Assembly: GCA_018388625.1 (NCBI GenBank)
Contig: CP074402.1
Span: 4,526,001-4,590,000, forward strand
Source of the DNA: Nocardiopsis eucommiae
GTDB taxonomy: Bacteria; Actinomycetota; Actinomycetes; Streptosporangiales; Streptosporangiaceae
Direction: 5' to 3'
DNA length: 64,000 bases
The notes beneath the pieces were generated by a model. The model was not told the origin of the DNA and did not search any database. It saw nothing but the letters and a program-made list of their open reading frames with translations. Every line of letters starts with the position of its first letter. Position 1 is the first letter of the stretch. Below are positions 28,600-40,451 of this stretch, piece after piece. The position numbers and the translations under genes are program-made.

Positions 28600-29957
28600 C
28601 TAGGCGTCGCGGGTCGCGGTGGGGATGACGTGCTCGGACACCTCGGAGTGGACCTGGTGGAGGCGCGCCTGGACGGACCGGCGCAGTTTGGCCAGGCACT
28701 CCACCAGCGTGATGTCGTCGCCCACCAGTCCGCCCTTGGCGACGACGGGCGTGCCGTCGAGTGGACCGCCGCTGAGGTGCCCGTGCACGGCCAGCGGCAC
28801 GATCTCACCGCCCACGTCGAAGGCGTGCACGTCGAGTTCGTCCAGCAGGCTCGCGGTCAGGTCTCCCCGGTCAGGTAGAGGCCGCTGGGCAGCGCCTGGG
28901 GGCCCACCGAGTCCGCCAGGTCGTTGACCACGTCGGCCACCAGACGGGCGACGCGGCCGGGCAGCTCGGCCCGGGCCTGGGCGGGCAGCTCACGGACGCG
29001 CGCGGCCGTGGTCACCACCCGCAGCACGCAGATCTCGGGGAAGCCCGAGGACGAGAGGTGGTCGGTGAGTTCACGCGTCACCTGGTCGGGGTGGTCGCTG
29101 TCGGGGTCGCTGAGGGCCACCGCGTCCAGGTCCACGAACCGGACCGCGCCGGTGCGGGCGACCGTGGCGAGCTGGCGGCGGGTGAGGTCGGTCGTACTTC
29201 CCGCCACCGCGAGGAGGGGCCCGCGGGAACCGGCCTGGCCGCGCAGGCGCAGCGCGTAGGCGAGCAGTGCCCCGGTGGGGCCGGGGTCCACGGCCACCCA
29301 GACGATGCCCTCGGCGTGGTGGGCGGCGGCAGCGGCCTCGGCGATGTCGGTGAGGTGCTGCTCGGTGCTGGCGTCGCAGAGCACGACGGGCTCGTCACCC
29401 GCGAGCAGTTCGGCGGTGAGCATCTCCTGGGTGATCCGCCGCAGGGGCACGTGTCTGACGGCGAGGTCGCTCTGGGCCGCGAGGATCTCCGAGACCAGGC
29501 TGGTGGTCATCGGGCACAGCGGGTCGTTGGCGAGCTCGCTGCGTTCCAGCGGCACTCCGTCGAGCAGCTGCACACCGTCCTCGGTGATGCGACCGGAACC
29601 GGGGAAGGCCGGGGCGAACAGCACCCGGACGCGGGTTCCGGCGGGCAGGCGCTCACGGACGGCGTCGTAGGTGGCCTCGATCTCGGCACCGACGTTCCCG
29701 CGCAGCGTGGTGTCGGTGCGCTTGACCACCAGCCCGACCGGCCAGACGGCCTCGACGACGTCGGTGACCAGGTCGGCGGCCTGCTCGGCCGGGACGTGTC
29801 TGCTGTCCAGGTTGGCGACCACCACGTCGTAGTCCCCGGCGACCCGGCTCACGTGCTCGGGGGTCACCGTGGCCACACGCATACCGGTGCGGGCGAACCG
29901 CGCGCCCGTGGCGTTGGCTCCGGTGAGGTCGTCGGCGACCACGAGGACCTGGGCCAC
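28600..29957 (-). CDS. DUF1537 four-carbon acid-sugar kinase family protein
   Basis: About 452 aa from the GTG at 29957, which follows AAGGAG by seven bases. The family (OtnK/DtnK type) phosphorylates acids such as threonate or erythronate with ATP. The N-terminal ADDLTGANATGARFA and KRTDTTLRGNVGAEIEA hold the substrate site; GGDLTASLLDEL and GGLVGDD near the C-terminus bind nucleotide. The frame breaks near 28868 in the G run of TGGGGAGAC. The Gfo/Idh gene lies 78 bp upstream on the same strand, so they are likely an operon. The specific sugar acid is not determined. Confidence 0.83.
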
Positions 29958-30035
29958 GGTGCTGCTCCTTCGGCGTTGGAATCCCTGCACTGACCTGTGT
30001 CCAACATAGGGCCAAGGCGGGGGTTCGGGAGCCGG

Positions 30036-31126
30036 TCAGCGCAGGCGGACGACCTCGTCGGCGCGGGCGGAGCGGCGGGCCGCCTCGATGACCTCCAGGC
30101 CGTGGATCACCTCGTGCGGATCCACCGGCAGGGGCTCGCCCTCCCCCACGGCGTCCCGGACCCCCGCGTAGAACTCCGGGTAGGCGCCGCGCACGCTGGG
30201 CACCGGCGTGGACACCCCGTCGGCGCCGAGCATCCCCACTCCCCTTCCGGGACCACGCCCCAGTCTGCGGCGTCGGGACGCTCACCCCCGGTCAGGCGCG
30301 CCTCCTGGCCGTCCAGTCCGAAACTGGTGAAGGCGGCCCGGTCACCGAGGACCCGGAACCGGGGCCCGTTCTGGGCGCTGAGGGCGCTCATCCACAGGTG
30401 GGAGCGGGTGCCCCGCGCGTGCCCGAGGGACAGGAACACGTCGTCGTCGGCGTTCACCCCCTCGCGGCGGGCGTCGATCTCCGCGTAGACGGTGGCCACC
30501 GGGCCGAACAGGTTGACCGCCTGGTCGATCAGGTGCGGGCCGAGGTCGTACAGCAGCCCGGCTCCGGCGTCGACGCCTCCGGTCTCCCGCCAGGTCCCCT
30601 TGGGCTGGGGCCGCCAGCGCTCGAACCGCGACTCGAAGCGGTGCACCCGCCCCAGGGCGCCCTCCTCGATCAGCTGCCACAGGGTGAGGAAGTCCGCGTC
30701 CCAGCGACGGTTCTGGTAGACGGTGAGCACGTGCCCGAGATCGTCGGCCAGGTCGGTGAGTTCCCGGGCCTGGTGGGCGGTGAGCGCGAACGGCTTGTCC
30801 ACGACCACGGCCAGACCGGACTCCAGCGCGCTCCGCGCGAGCGGCGCGTGGGTGTCGTTGGGCGTGCTGACCACGGCGATCTCGTACCGACCGGCGTCGG
30901 CCCACAGTTCCGCGACGGTCGGGTACACGGTGACCCACGGGTAGCGCTCACGTGCGGCCCGCGCGCGTTCCGGGGACGCGGTGACCACGGCGGACAGGCG
31001 CAGCCCCGGGACGGCGTCGATGAGGGGCGCGTGGAAGACCTCCCCGCCCTTGCCGTAGCCGACCAGGGCCACGTGCAGCTCGGGTCCTTCGTGTGGGCCC
31101 TGACCAGGGCTGGGTGCGTCAGCCAT
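30036..31126 (-). CDS. Gfo/Idh/MocA-family oxidoreductase
   Basis: About 363 aa, ATG at 31126. The NAD(P)-binding start is HVALVGYGKGGEVFHAPL; STPNDTHAPLA and VVDKPFALTAHQARE follow, with the catalytic Lys of the family in DKP. The C-terminal sugar-binding sheet has GGVDAGAGLLYDLGPHLIDQ, with His and Asp positions usual for the family. The frame breaks near 30240. With the kinase downstream it suggests catabolism of a sugar or sugar acid, possibly imported by the divergent ABC system. Confidence 0.83.
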
Positions 31127-31261
31127 CCCCCAATGTACGGCCACGTCGGAACCGCCGGGCTGTCGGCGCACCCGCCCCCGGGAACGGAGGGGGCGACGGG
31201 ACTCCGGGCAGCTTGACAAAGGCGCAGCGCACACGGTTGTCCTGCAATATTTCGGATCGTT

Positions 31262-31277
31262 ACGCAAGAAATTGCGT
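31262..31277. promoter_or_regulatory. LacI-like operator candidate upstream of the ABC importer
   Basis: ACGCAA-GAAA-TTGCGT is a perfect palindrome between the divergent oxidoreductase and binding-protein genes, 105 bp before the latter. No LacI-type gene is in the window. It could coordinate both directions. Confidence 0.4.
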
Positions 31278-31382
31278 GAGCTATGGACATTCGCCTCGGA
31301 GGGGACTTACATCGGAAAGCGCATGACCTGGATCACACCCCCGCCCCCGGTGGGTGTGCGTGCCGAAGGAGTGAGACCCCCC

Positions 31383-32716
31383 ATGCCGAGTTCGGTCACC
31401 CGACACGCCCTGGCCGCCGGAGGCGTGTTGCTCCTCGTCTCCGGTTGCTCCTACCTCAGCGGAGGCGACGGCGGCGCCGCCGACACCTCCGGCATCGACT
31501 GCTCCCCCTACGAACAGTGGGAGGGCACCGGCGGCACCGTCTCCGTCTACGCCTCCATCCGCGACGAGGAGGGCGACCGCCTGGAACAGTCCTGGGCGGA
31601 CTTCGCGGCCTGCACGGGCATCACCATCCAGTACGAGGGCAGCGGCGAGTTCGAGGCCCAGCTCCCCGTGCGCCTCGACGGCGGCAACGCACCCGACCTG
31701 GCCTTCATCCCCCAGCCCGGCCTGTTGGAGCGCGCCGCCTCGGACGGCCACGCCGTCCCCGTCGCGGACGGGGTGCGGAGCAACGTCGAGTCCGGCTGGA
31801 GCGAGGACTGGCGGGGCTACGCCACCGTCGACGGAGAGCTGTACGGCTCCCCGCTCGGCGCCAACATGAAGTCGATGGTCTGGTACTCCCCTCCTTCTTC
31901 GCCGAGAACGGGCACGAGATCCCCGAGACCTGGGACGACATGATCGAGCTCAGCGACACCATCGCCGCCGACGGCACCAGGCCCTGGTGCGTGGGCTTCG
32001 AGTCCGGGGACGCGACCGGCTGGCCCGGTACCGACTGGATCGAGAACGCCCTCCTGCGCACCTCGGGCACGGACGTCTACCACGACTGGATCGCCCACGA
32101 CATCCCCTTCGACGCCCCCGAGGTCGAGGAGGCCTTCGACCTCGCGGACGGCGTCATACGCAACGAGGACTACGTCAACGGCACCTTCGGCGGCGTGGAC
32201 AGCATCGCCGTCACCTCCTTCCAGGAGGCCGGGGCCCCGCTGCTGGACGGCGGCTGCGCCATGTACCTGATGGGTTCCTTCTACGGAGCCCAGTTCGAGG
32301 ACGACGTGGAGATCGGTGAGGACGGCGACGTCTACGGCTTCGTGCTGCCTCCGCTGGAGGCCGACTCCGAGGTCCCGATCATGGGCGGCGGGGAGTTCGT
32401 CGTCGCCTTCGACGACCGCGACGAGGTGGTCGCCGTCCACGAGTACCTGTCCTCCGGCGGGTACGCCAACCAGCGCGCCTCCCTCGGCTCCTGGGTCTCC
32501 GCCCACCAGGACCTGGACCCGTCCGTGCTGTCCGACCCCACCGACCAGTTCACCGCCGAGGTCCTCAACGACCCCGACACCGTCTTCCACTTCGACGGCA
32601 GCGACGCCATGCCCTCCTCCGTGGGGACCAACGTCTTCTGGAGCGGCATGGTCGACTGGGTGACCGGGACCGACACGGCGACGGTCCTGGAGAGCGTGGA
32701 ATCGGCCTGGCCGTGA
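31383..32716 (+). CDS. Sugar ABC transporter substrate-binding lipoprotein
   Basis: About 444 aa. Lipobox SGC follows a hydrophobic signal (ALAAGGVLLLVSGC), so the protein is anchored outside the membrane. The pattern VSVYASIRDEEGDRLEQSW, APDLAFIPQPG and NMKSMVWYSP is typical of family-1 sugar-binding proteins. The ATG at 31383 follows AAGGAG at about 11 bases. The frame breaks near 31890 after VWYSP. The two permeases follow; the importer probably uses a shared MsmK-type ATPase encoded elsewhere. Confidence 0.87.
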
Positions 32717-32868
32717 TCCTCGAGGCCCGCGCTCCGCTTCGGCCCGGGGTTCGGCGCCCGCGCTTGACACCCCCTCGGGTCTGACGTACGCGGTCGGCCC
32801 TCCGGCCGGGGCTCCGGGAGCCCCGGCCGGTCCACCCCCACACATCCAGGCACCACCAGGGGTCTTCC

Positions 32869-33846
32869 ATGGAGTTCTCCTTCCTGGACGAGCTGCCCAA
32901 GCTCGTCTGGATGCTCATCGGGATCGCCGCGTTCCTCGGCGTCATCGGCCTGATGCTCGTCCTGCTCGACGCCCCCCGGAGCAGGAGGGACCGCTGGCAG
33001 GCGGCCTTCTTCCTCGGACCGGCCGTCCTCCTGCTCCTGGGCGGGCTGGTCCACCCCGTCGTCCGCACCACCGTGCTGTCCTTCCACGACCGCTCGGGGG
33101 ACGCGTTCGTGGGGCTGGCCAACTACCAGTGGATGTTCCAGCGGCCGGAGATCCTCCAGGTCCTGTCCAACACCCTGCTGTGGGTGCTGTTCGCCCCAGC
33201 CCTGGCCACCGCCGTCGGTCTGCTCTACGCGGTGCTCATCGACCGCTCCCGGTTCGAGTCCCTGGCCAAGTCGATGGTGTTCATGCCGATGGCGATCTCC
33301 TTCGTCGGTGCCAGCATCATCTGGCGGTTCGTGTACGCCTACCGGCCCGCCGACCAGGAGCAGTACGGCCTGCTCAACCAGATCGTCGTGTGGTTCGGCG
33401 GCGAACCCCGGCTCTGGCTCCTCGAACAGCCCCTCAACACGTTCCTGCTGATCCTGGTCCTGATCTGGGTCCAGGCCGGGTTCGCCATGGTGGTGATGTC
33501 CGCCGCGATCAAGGCCGTCCCCACGGAGACGGTGGAGGCGGCCCGCATCGACGGTGCCGGGGCCTGGCAGCTGTTCGCCCGCATCACCCTGCCGTCCGTG
33601 TGGCCCACCCTCGTGGTCGTGCTCATCACGATCTCCGTACAGACCCTCAAGATCTTCGACATCGTCCGCACCATGACCGGCGGCAACTACGGCACCAGCG
33701 TGATCGCCAACGAGATGTACAGCCAGGCGTTCTCCCAGGGCCAGGTGGGTCAGGGATCCGCGCTGGCGGTGGTCCTCTTCGTCCTGGTCGTCCCGCTGGT
33801 GGTCCTCCAGATCCGGCGCAACCGCAAGGCCAGGGAGTTGGCATGA
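32869..33846 (+). CDS. Sugar ABC transporter permease, MalF/UgpA type
   Basis: 325 aa, intact. It has about seven hydrophobic segments, including an extra N-terminal one (LVWMLIGIAAFLGVIGLML). The coupling loop EAA motif is EAARIDGAGAWQLFARITLP, which contacts the ATPase. The ATG at 32869 lacks a strong upstream ribosome site (AGGGG nearby). The gene overlaps the second permease by ATGA. The 150 bp before it hold no gene. Confidence 0.92.
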   Translation: MEFSFLDELPKLVWMLIGIAAFLGVIGLMLVLLDAPRSRRDRWQAAFFLGPAVLLLLGGLVHPVVRTTVLSFHDRSGDAFVGLANYQWMFQRPEILQVLSNTLLWVLFAPALATAVGLLYAVLIDRSRFESLAKSMVFMPMAISFVGASIIWRFVYAYRPADQEQYGLLNQIVVWFGGEPRLWLLEQPLNTFLLILVLIWVQAGFAMVVMSAAIKAVPTETVEAARIDGAGAWQLFARITLPSVWPTLVVVLITISVQTLKIFDIVRTMTGGNYGTSVIANEMYSQAFSQGQVGQGSALAVVLFVLVVPLVVLQIRRNRKARELA

Positions 33847-34778
33847 GCATCGATCACGTCGAGCGGAACCGAAGCGCCGCCGCCCGGGTGCGCGGACGGC
33901 TCAGCGGGCGCGCGGCCAGCCTCGCGGCGCTGGTCATCGCCGTGCTGTGGACGCTCCCCACCGCCGGACTGTTCGTCTCGTCGTTCCGGCCCGCCGACCA
34001 GATCCGTGCCAGCGGCTGGTGGACGTTCTTCGGCTCTCCCGAGGTGACCCTGGACAACTACCGGGACGTGCTCTTCGGCAGCGCCAACGACGGCCGTCTG
34101 GCCAGCCACTTCGTGAACTCCTTCGTGATCACCCTGCCCTCCACGGTGTTCGTCCTGGGCCTGGCCGCGCTGGCGGCCTACGCGCTGGCCTGGATCGACT
34201 TCCGGGGCCGCGACTGGGTGTTCCTGGGGATCTTCGCCCTCCAGGTCGTGCCGATCCAGATGTCCCTGGTGCCGCTGCTGCGCTTCTTCTCGCAGGGGGT
34301 GTCGCTGGGAGGGGTCCAACTGCTGCCCGCGTGGGAGCTCACCGGGGCGATGGCGTTCACCAACGTGTGGGTGGCGCACACCATCTTCGGTCTTCCGCTG
34401 GGGATCTTCCTGATGCACAACTTCCTGTCCCAGCTGCCGAGGTCGCTCTTCGAGGCCGCCCGGGTGGACGGGGCCGGGCACGGGACCATCTTCCGGAAGG
34501 TGGCGCTGCCGCTGATCGCGCCCGCCCTGGTCTCCCTGGGCATCTTCCAGTTCCTCTGGGTGTGGAACGACCTGCTGGTGGCGCTGATCTTCGCCGGGGG
34601 CGACACCTCCACCGCGCCGCTCACGGTACGGCTGGCCGAGCTGGCGGGAACCCGGGGCGAGGCCTGGCACCGGCTCACCGCGGGGGCGTTCGTGTCCATC
34701 GTCGTCCCGCTGCTCGTGTTCTTCCTGCTCCAGCGCTACTTCGTGCGCGGACTCCTCGCGGGCAGCGTCAAGGGGTGA
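33843..34778 (+). CDS. Sugar ABC transporter permease, MalG/UgpE type
   Basis: 311 aa, intact, with six predicted membrane segments and the EAA loop FEAARVDGAGHGTIFRKVAL. The start overlaps the preceding stop, so translation is coupled. The stop lies one base from the end of the convergent fructosamine-kinase gene. No ATPase gene follows. Confidence 0.92.
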   Translation: MSIDHVERNRSAAARVRGRLSGRAASLAALVIAVLWTLPTAGLFVSSFRPADQIRASGWWTFFGSPEVTLDNYRDVLFGSANDGRLASHFVNSFVITLPSTVFVLGLAALAAYALAWIDFRGRDWVFLGIFALQVVPIQMSLVPLLRFFSQGVSLGGVQLLPAWELTGAMAFTNVWVAHTIFGLPLGIFLMHNFLSQLPRSLFEAARVDGAGHGTIFRKVALPLIAPALVSLGIFQFLWVWNDLLVALIFAGGDTSTAPLTVRLAELAGTRGEAWHRLTAGAFVSIVVPLLVFFLLQRYFVRGLLAGSVKG

Positions 34779-34779
34779 C

Positions 34780-35716
34780 TCAGGTGGCGCGGAACGCGGT
34801 CCGCGCGGCCTCCAGCGCGGTGGTCCGGTAGGCGGCGCCGAACAGGCACACGTGGACGAGGAGCGGGTGCAGCTGGTGCAGCGCCACCCGGCCGCGCCAA
34901 CCGGCGGAGAGCGGCGCGACCTCGTTGTAGGCGTCGCGGACCCGGTCCAGGTGGGGCAGCCCGAACAGCGCCAGCATCGCCAGGTCCGCCTCCCGGTGGC
35001 CGCCGTGCGCCGCCGGGTCGATGAGGACGGCGTCCCGGGAGCGCCAGAGCACGTTGCCGCTCCACAGGTCCCCGTGGATACGGGCGGGCGGTTCGGGTTC
35101 CCCGCCAGCTCGTCGACGGCGTCCACCACCCGCTCGATCGCCCGCGCGTCGGTGGGGGTGAGCGCCCCTGGTCCAGTGCTTGGCGCAGGTAGGGCCGCAG
35201 CCGCTGTTCGGCGTAGAAGCGCGGCCAGTGCCGCGCGGGGGTGTTGTCCATCGGCAGCGGTCCGATGTAGCCGGGCCAGTCCGCGCCGAAGGCGTCCGCA
35301 CCGGTCAGGTGGGTTCCGGCCAGCTGTCTCCCCAGCCGTTCGGCGGCGGCGGGTGTGGGTTCGTCCTGTTCCACCAGGGGCAGCACGAGCAGGCGCTCGT
35401 CCCAGCCCAGGGGTTGGAGCACCGGGGAGCCGAAGCACCGGCCGAGCCACTCCAGACCGCGCGCCTCCGCCGACAGGGCCCCGGCCGGTTCGGCTCCGCG
35501 TGTCTGGGACTTCACGAACAGCCGGGTGCCGTCGGCCAGTTCCACGTAGGACAGGGTCCAGTCGTGGCTGGTCCCGGCCTTGGCGGCGCGTCGGACCTCG
35601 GTGTCCAGCAGCGCCTCGACCCGGTCCGCGAGGGTGCCGGTCTGCGGGTCTCGGCCCGGTCTGCCCGGTCCGTCACCGGTGCCCCCGAAGGACCGCACGA
35701 TCGGCTCCCTGTCCAC
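34780..35716 (-). CDS. Fructosamine kinase family protein
   Basis: About 312 aa from the GTG at 35716. Kinase features: FVKSQTRG in the N-lobe, the catalytic loop RIHGDLWSGNVLW, and metal-binding LIDPAAHGGHREADL, which is diagnostic for ketosamine/fructosamine 3-kinases. Bacterial members phosphorylate ribulosamine or erythrulosamine adducts on proteins, leading to deglycation. The frame breaks near 35168 and 35105 and is repaired by two added bases. An LMW phosphatase gene ends 4 bp upstream. Confidence 0.86.
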
Positions 35717-35720
35717 GCGA

Positions 35721-36247
35721 CTAGCCCCGCAACCGGGTGACGAGTTCCCCGGTGAGGCCCTTGGAGGCGGCCTCGACCATGTTCAGGACGGCGGTGAACC
35801 CGTCGTCCCCGCCGTAGTAGGGGTCGGGGACCTCCGGGTTGGGCCCCCGCCCGGCGCGAAGGAGCGGAACAGGAGCAGCCGGGAGGGGTCGAAGCCGAGC
35901 TCCGGACCGCGTTCGTCGACGACCCGGCTCAGGTCGTCGAGGTTGTCCAGGTCCATGGCCAGGACGAGGTCACGGGTGGCCAGGTCCTCGGGATGGAACT
36001 GGCGGGCGGTGTGGTGGGTGAGGTACCCGTGCACGCGCAGGGTGGCGGCGGCTCGGGTGTCCATCCCGTCCCCGATGTGCCAGTCGCCCGTGCCGGAGCT
36101 GTCGACCCTGACGAGGCCGTTCATTCCGGCGCGTTCGAGGTCGGCGGTGAGCACCTTCTCGGCCATGGGCGACCGGCAGATGTTGCCCAGGCACACGACA
36201 CTGACGCGGTAGGGACCAGTGGGTTCACGCGGTTCCGGCAGGCTCAT
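35721..36247 (-). CDS. Low-molecular-weight protein-tyrosine-phosphatase family
   Basis: About 175 aa. The active-site loop CLGNICRSP (CX5R) is near residue 20; the general-acid segment near the C-terminus reads DPYYGGDDGF once the frame break near 35855 is repaired. Family members dephosphorylate tyrosine, and some act on ribulosamine/erythrulosamine 5-phosphates. Since the fructosamine kinase follows after four bases, the second role is attractive here. ATG at 36247. Confidence 0.88.
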
Positions 36248-36329
36248 GCCCCTTACCGTAACGAAAAACCGCCACACCCACCCGATCCGGCGCGGTGAGT
36301 GACGGTTCCGTCCCCGGTCGGTTCACGGA

Positions 36330-36764
36330 TCAGCCCTTGGGCAGCCTGACCACCGTCACGAAGAAGTCGTCGATCTGCCGCACGACCCTGATGAACTGCT
36401 CGAAGTCCACGGGCTTGGGGACGTAGGCGTTGGCGTGCAGGCGGTAGCTGCGCAGCACGTCCTCCTCCGCCTCCGAGGTCGTGAGCACGACGACGGGGAT
36501 GTGCGCCAGGTCGTCGTCGTTCTTGACCTCCTCCAGGACCTCCCGGCCGTCCTTGCGCGGCAGGTTGAGGTCGAGAAGGATCAGGTGGGGCCGGGGCGCG
36601 TCGGCGAACTCGCCCTCGCGACGCAGGAAGCGGAGCGCCTCGACGCCGTCCGAGACCACGTGCAGCCGGTTGCCCAGCTTGTGTTCCTCGAACGCCTCCT
36701 TGGTCATCAGGACGTCACCGGGATCGTCCTCGACCAGCAGCACCTCAATGGGATGCACCAACAT
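36330..36764 (-). CDS. Single-domain response regulator (Rcp1-like receiver)
   Basis: 144 aa from the ATG at 36764, behind AGCGAGG; a TTG at 36776 is a weaker start. The receiver has the acidic pair in LVEDDPGD, the phospho-acceptor Asp in ILLDLNLPRKDG, TTSEAEED and the Lys in VPKPVDF. There is no output domain. The sensor kinase gene upstream ends 24 bp away, so this is the likely partner, probably for relay. Confidence 0.9.
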   Translation of the reverse strand: MLVHPIEVLLVEDDPGDVLMTKEAFEEHKLGNRLHVVSDGVEALRFLRREGEFADAPRPHLILLDLNLPRKDGREVLEEVKNDDDLAHIPVVVLTTSEAEEDVLRSYRLHANAYVPKPVDFEQFIRVVRQIDDFFVTVVRLPKG

Positions 36765-36788
36765 GACCTCGCTCAAGCTTCCAGACCC

Positions 36789-38722
<1,934 letters not shown>

Positions 38723-38748
38723 GGTGCGGTCCTCCTCCCCGGAGGGGT

Positions 38749-40037
38749 TCACTGCGGCTCTCCGTGGTTGATGAGCAGCATCGCCACGTCGTCCTGGAGC
38801 GGGCCGCCGTTGCTGCGCTCGGCCTCGTCCACCAGGTGTTCGGGCAGGTTGTACAGGGCCACGCCCTGGCTGAGGACACCGTTCACCATCCGGCGCAGGC
38901 CCGCGACCTCCAAGCGCGCGGGCGGACCACCGTCGTAGGCGTCGACCAGGCCGTCGGTGTAGAAGAGCATGCTGGAACCCTCGGGCAGGACCACCTCGGT
39001 CGACTCGTCCTGGTCGACCGGGAAGACCCCCAGGGGCGGCTGCGGGACGGCCTGGATCTCCTCGGCGACCCCGTCCCTGACGATCATGGGCGGGGGTGTC
39101 CGAGCACGCGAACCCGGGCGCGGTCGCTGCCGGTGTCCAGGCTGATCATGCACAGCGTCGCGTACATCTCCTCCTGGGCGCGCTCGCTCACCAGGAGGTC
39201 CTCCAGGTTGGGGAGGACGCGCTCCTCGGCGACCCCGCTCATGACCAGCGTGCGCCAGGCGATCCGCAGGCTGACGCCGAGGGCGGCCTCGTCGGGGCCG
39301 TGGCCGCTGACGTCACCGATGATGACGTGGGTGGTGCCGTCCTTCTCGACCGCGTCGTAGAAGTCGCCGCCGACCAGGGCGCGCTTGCGGCCGGGGCGGT
39401 AGTAGGCGCGGTGGCTCAGGGGCGAGCTGTCGAGCAGGACCTGGGGCAGCAGGCCGCGTTCCAGGCGCATGTTCTCGCGGGCGCGCATCCGGGCCTCGCG
39501 CAGCTGGCGGGCGTTCTCGTCGGCGCGGCGCCGCTCCAGGGAGTAGCGCAGGCTGCGGGCCAGCAGCGAGCCGTCCACCTGGCCCTTGACCAGGTAGTCC
39601 TGGGCTCCGGCGGCGACCGCGGCGATGCCCTCGTGTTCGTCGTCGAGGCCGGTGAAGACGACCACCGCGGCGGAGGGCGCGCCTTCGAGGACCTCGCGCA
39701 GGAGGTCGAGCCCGTGCCCGTCCGGGAGGTTGAGGTCCAGCAGGACGCAGCCGCGGAAACCGGTGAGGTGCTCACGGGCGGCCTTCAGGGTGGAGACCCA
39801 GGTGATCCTGGTGGTCAGCGCGGTGTCCGCGAGGAGCTCCTCCGCGAGGAAGGCGTCGCCGGGATCGTCTTCGATCAGCAGGACGTCAACTGATTCGACG
39901 GTAGCCTCCACCCGGTCGTCCAGAACGGTGTCGTCACCCAGGGCGGCGCTGCCGTGTGTCGCAGCGCCGTCGGCGGCTCGGGCCGCGTCGTCGCCGATCA
40001 CTGTCAGGTGATCGTGCCCTGTTCTCCTGGTATCCAC
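38749..40037 (-). CDS. Receiver-PP2C (RsbU/SpoIIE-type) phosphatase
   Basis: About 429 aa. A receiver domain (LLIEDDPGDAFLAEELL, LLDLNLPDGHGLDLL) leads through a coiled coil to a PPM phosphatase with metal-site motifs GGDFYDAVE and GDVSGHGPDEA, and the C-terminal FYTDGLVDA and DDVAMLL. Such proteins dephosphorylate anti-sigma antagonists in partner-switching stress responses. The frame breaks near 39096 after RVRVLGH. The GTG at 40037 follows GAGG by seven bases. It heads the operon with the sensor kinase and the receiver. Confidence 0.87.
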
Positions 40038-40321
40038 TCATCGCCTCAAGGTCCACGGGGCCGTGGGAGTCCGTCACGCCGCGTACCCGAGGCGCACGCC
40101 TCGGATCCCGGCGGTGGTTCGGACCGCACGACACCCAAACGATAATCGCCCCGGCGACCAGTTGACCAGCGGACGAGACGAGACACATCCAACCCCGGGA
40201 GGCGGAACCACCGGGTTCGGGGGTGTCGGAGGAACCGCGCGGGCGAGGCGGCCCGGCGTCGCGGAGGGGTCGCGCAGGTGGTCAGCGCGTGCAGGTGCCC
40301 GTGCGAAAGCACGTGAACACA

Positions 40322-40375
40322 GTGACACAGGACACGTCGAGTGGGCGTTGTGTCACGTTTTTCTGACACTGTGTC
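40322..40375. promoter_or_regulatory. GTGACACA dyads upstream of heme oxygenase
   Basis: GTGACACA (40322-40329) is inverted as TGTGTCAC at 40349-40356, and GACAC-T-GTGTC forms a second palindrome at 40365-40375. All use the TGACAC/GTGTCA half-site. The distance suits operators for a dimeric regulator; the TetR gene at 41196 is the nearest candidate. Confidence 0.5.
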
Positions 40376-40384
40376 GCATCCATC

Positions 40385-40420
40385 TTGACAACCAGAACCA
40401 CCTAAATGACATCATGTCAT
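40385..40420 (+). promoter_or_regulatory. Heme oxygenase promoter with ATGACAT palindrome
   Basis: TTGACA at 40385-40390 is a good -35. The palindrome ATGACAT-C-ATGTCAT (40406-40420) covers the position expected for the -10, 17-19 bp downstream. A protein bound there would block transcription. The heme oxygenase ATG is 31 bp further on. Confidence 0.55.
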
Positions 40421-40451
40421 AAAGATTCCGGAAAGAGAGGTGAAGGTGACC

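Larger units (their letters stand above)
40038..40451. other. Intergenic region between phosphatase and heme oxygenase genes
   Basis: A 414-bp divergent promoter region without a gene. Its right-hand 130 bp hold the operator-like dyads at 40322-40420 and a TTGACA. The left part holds no clear signal. Confidence 0.6.
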
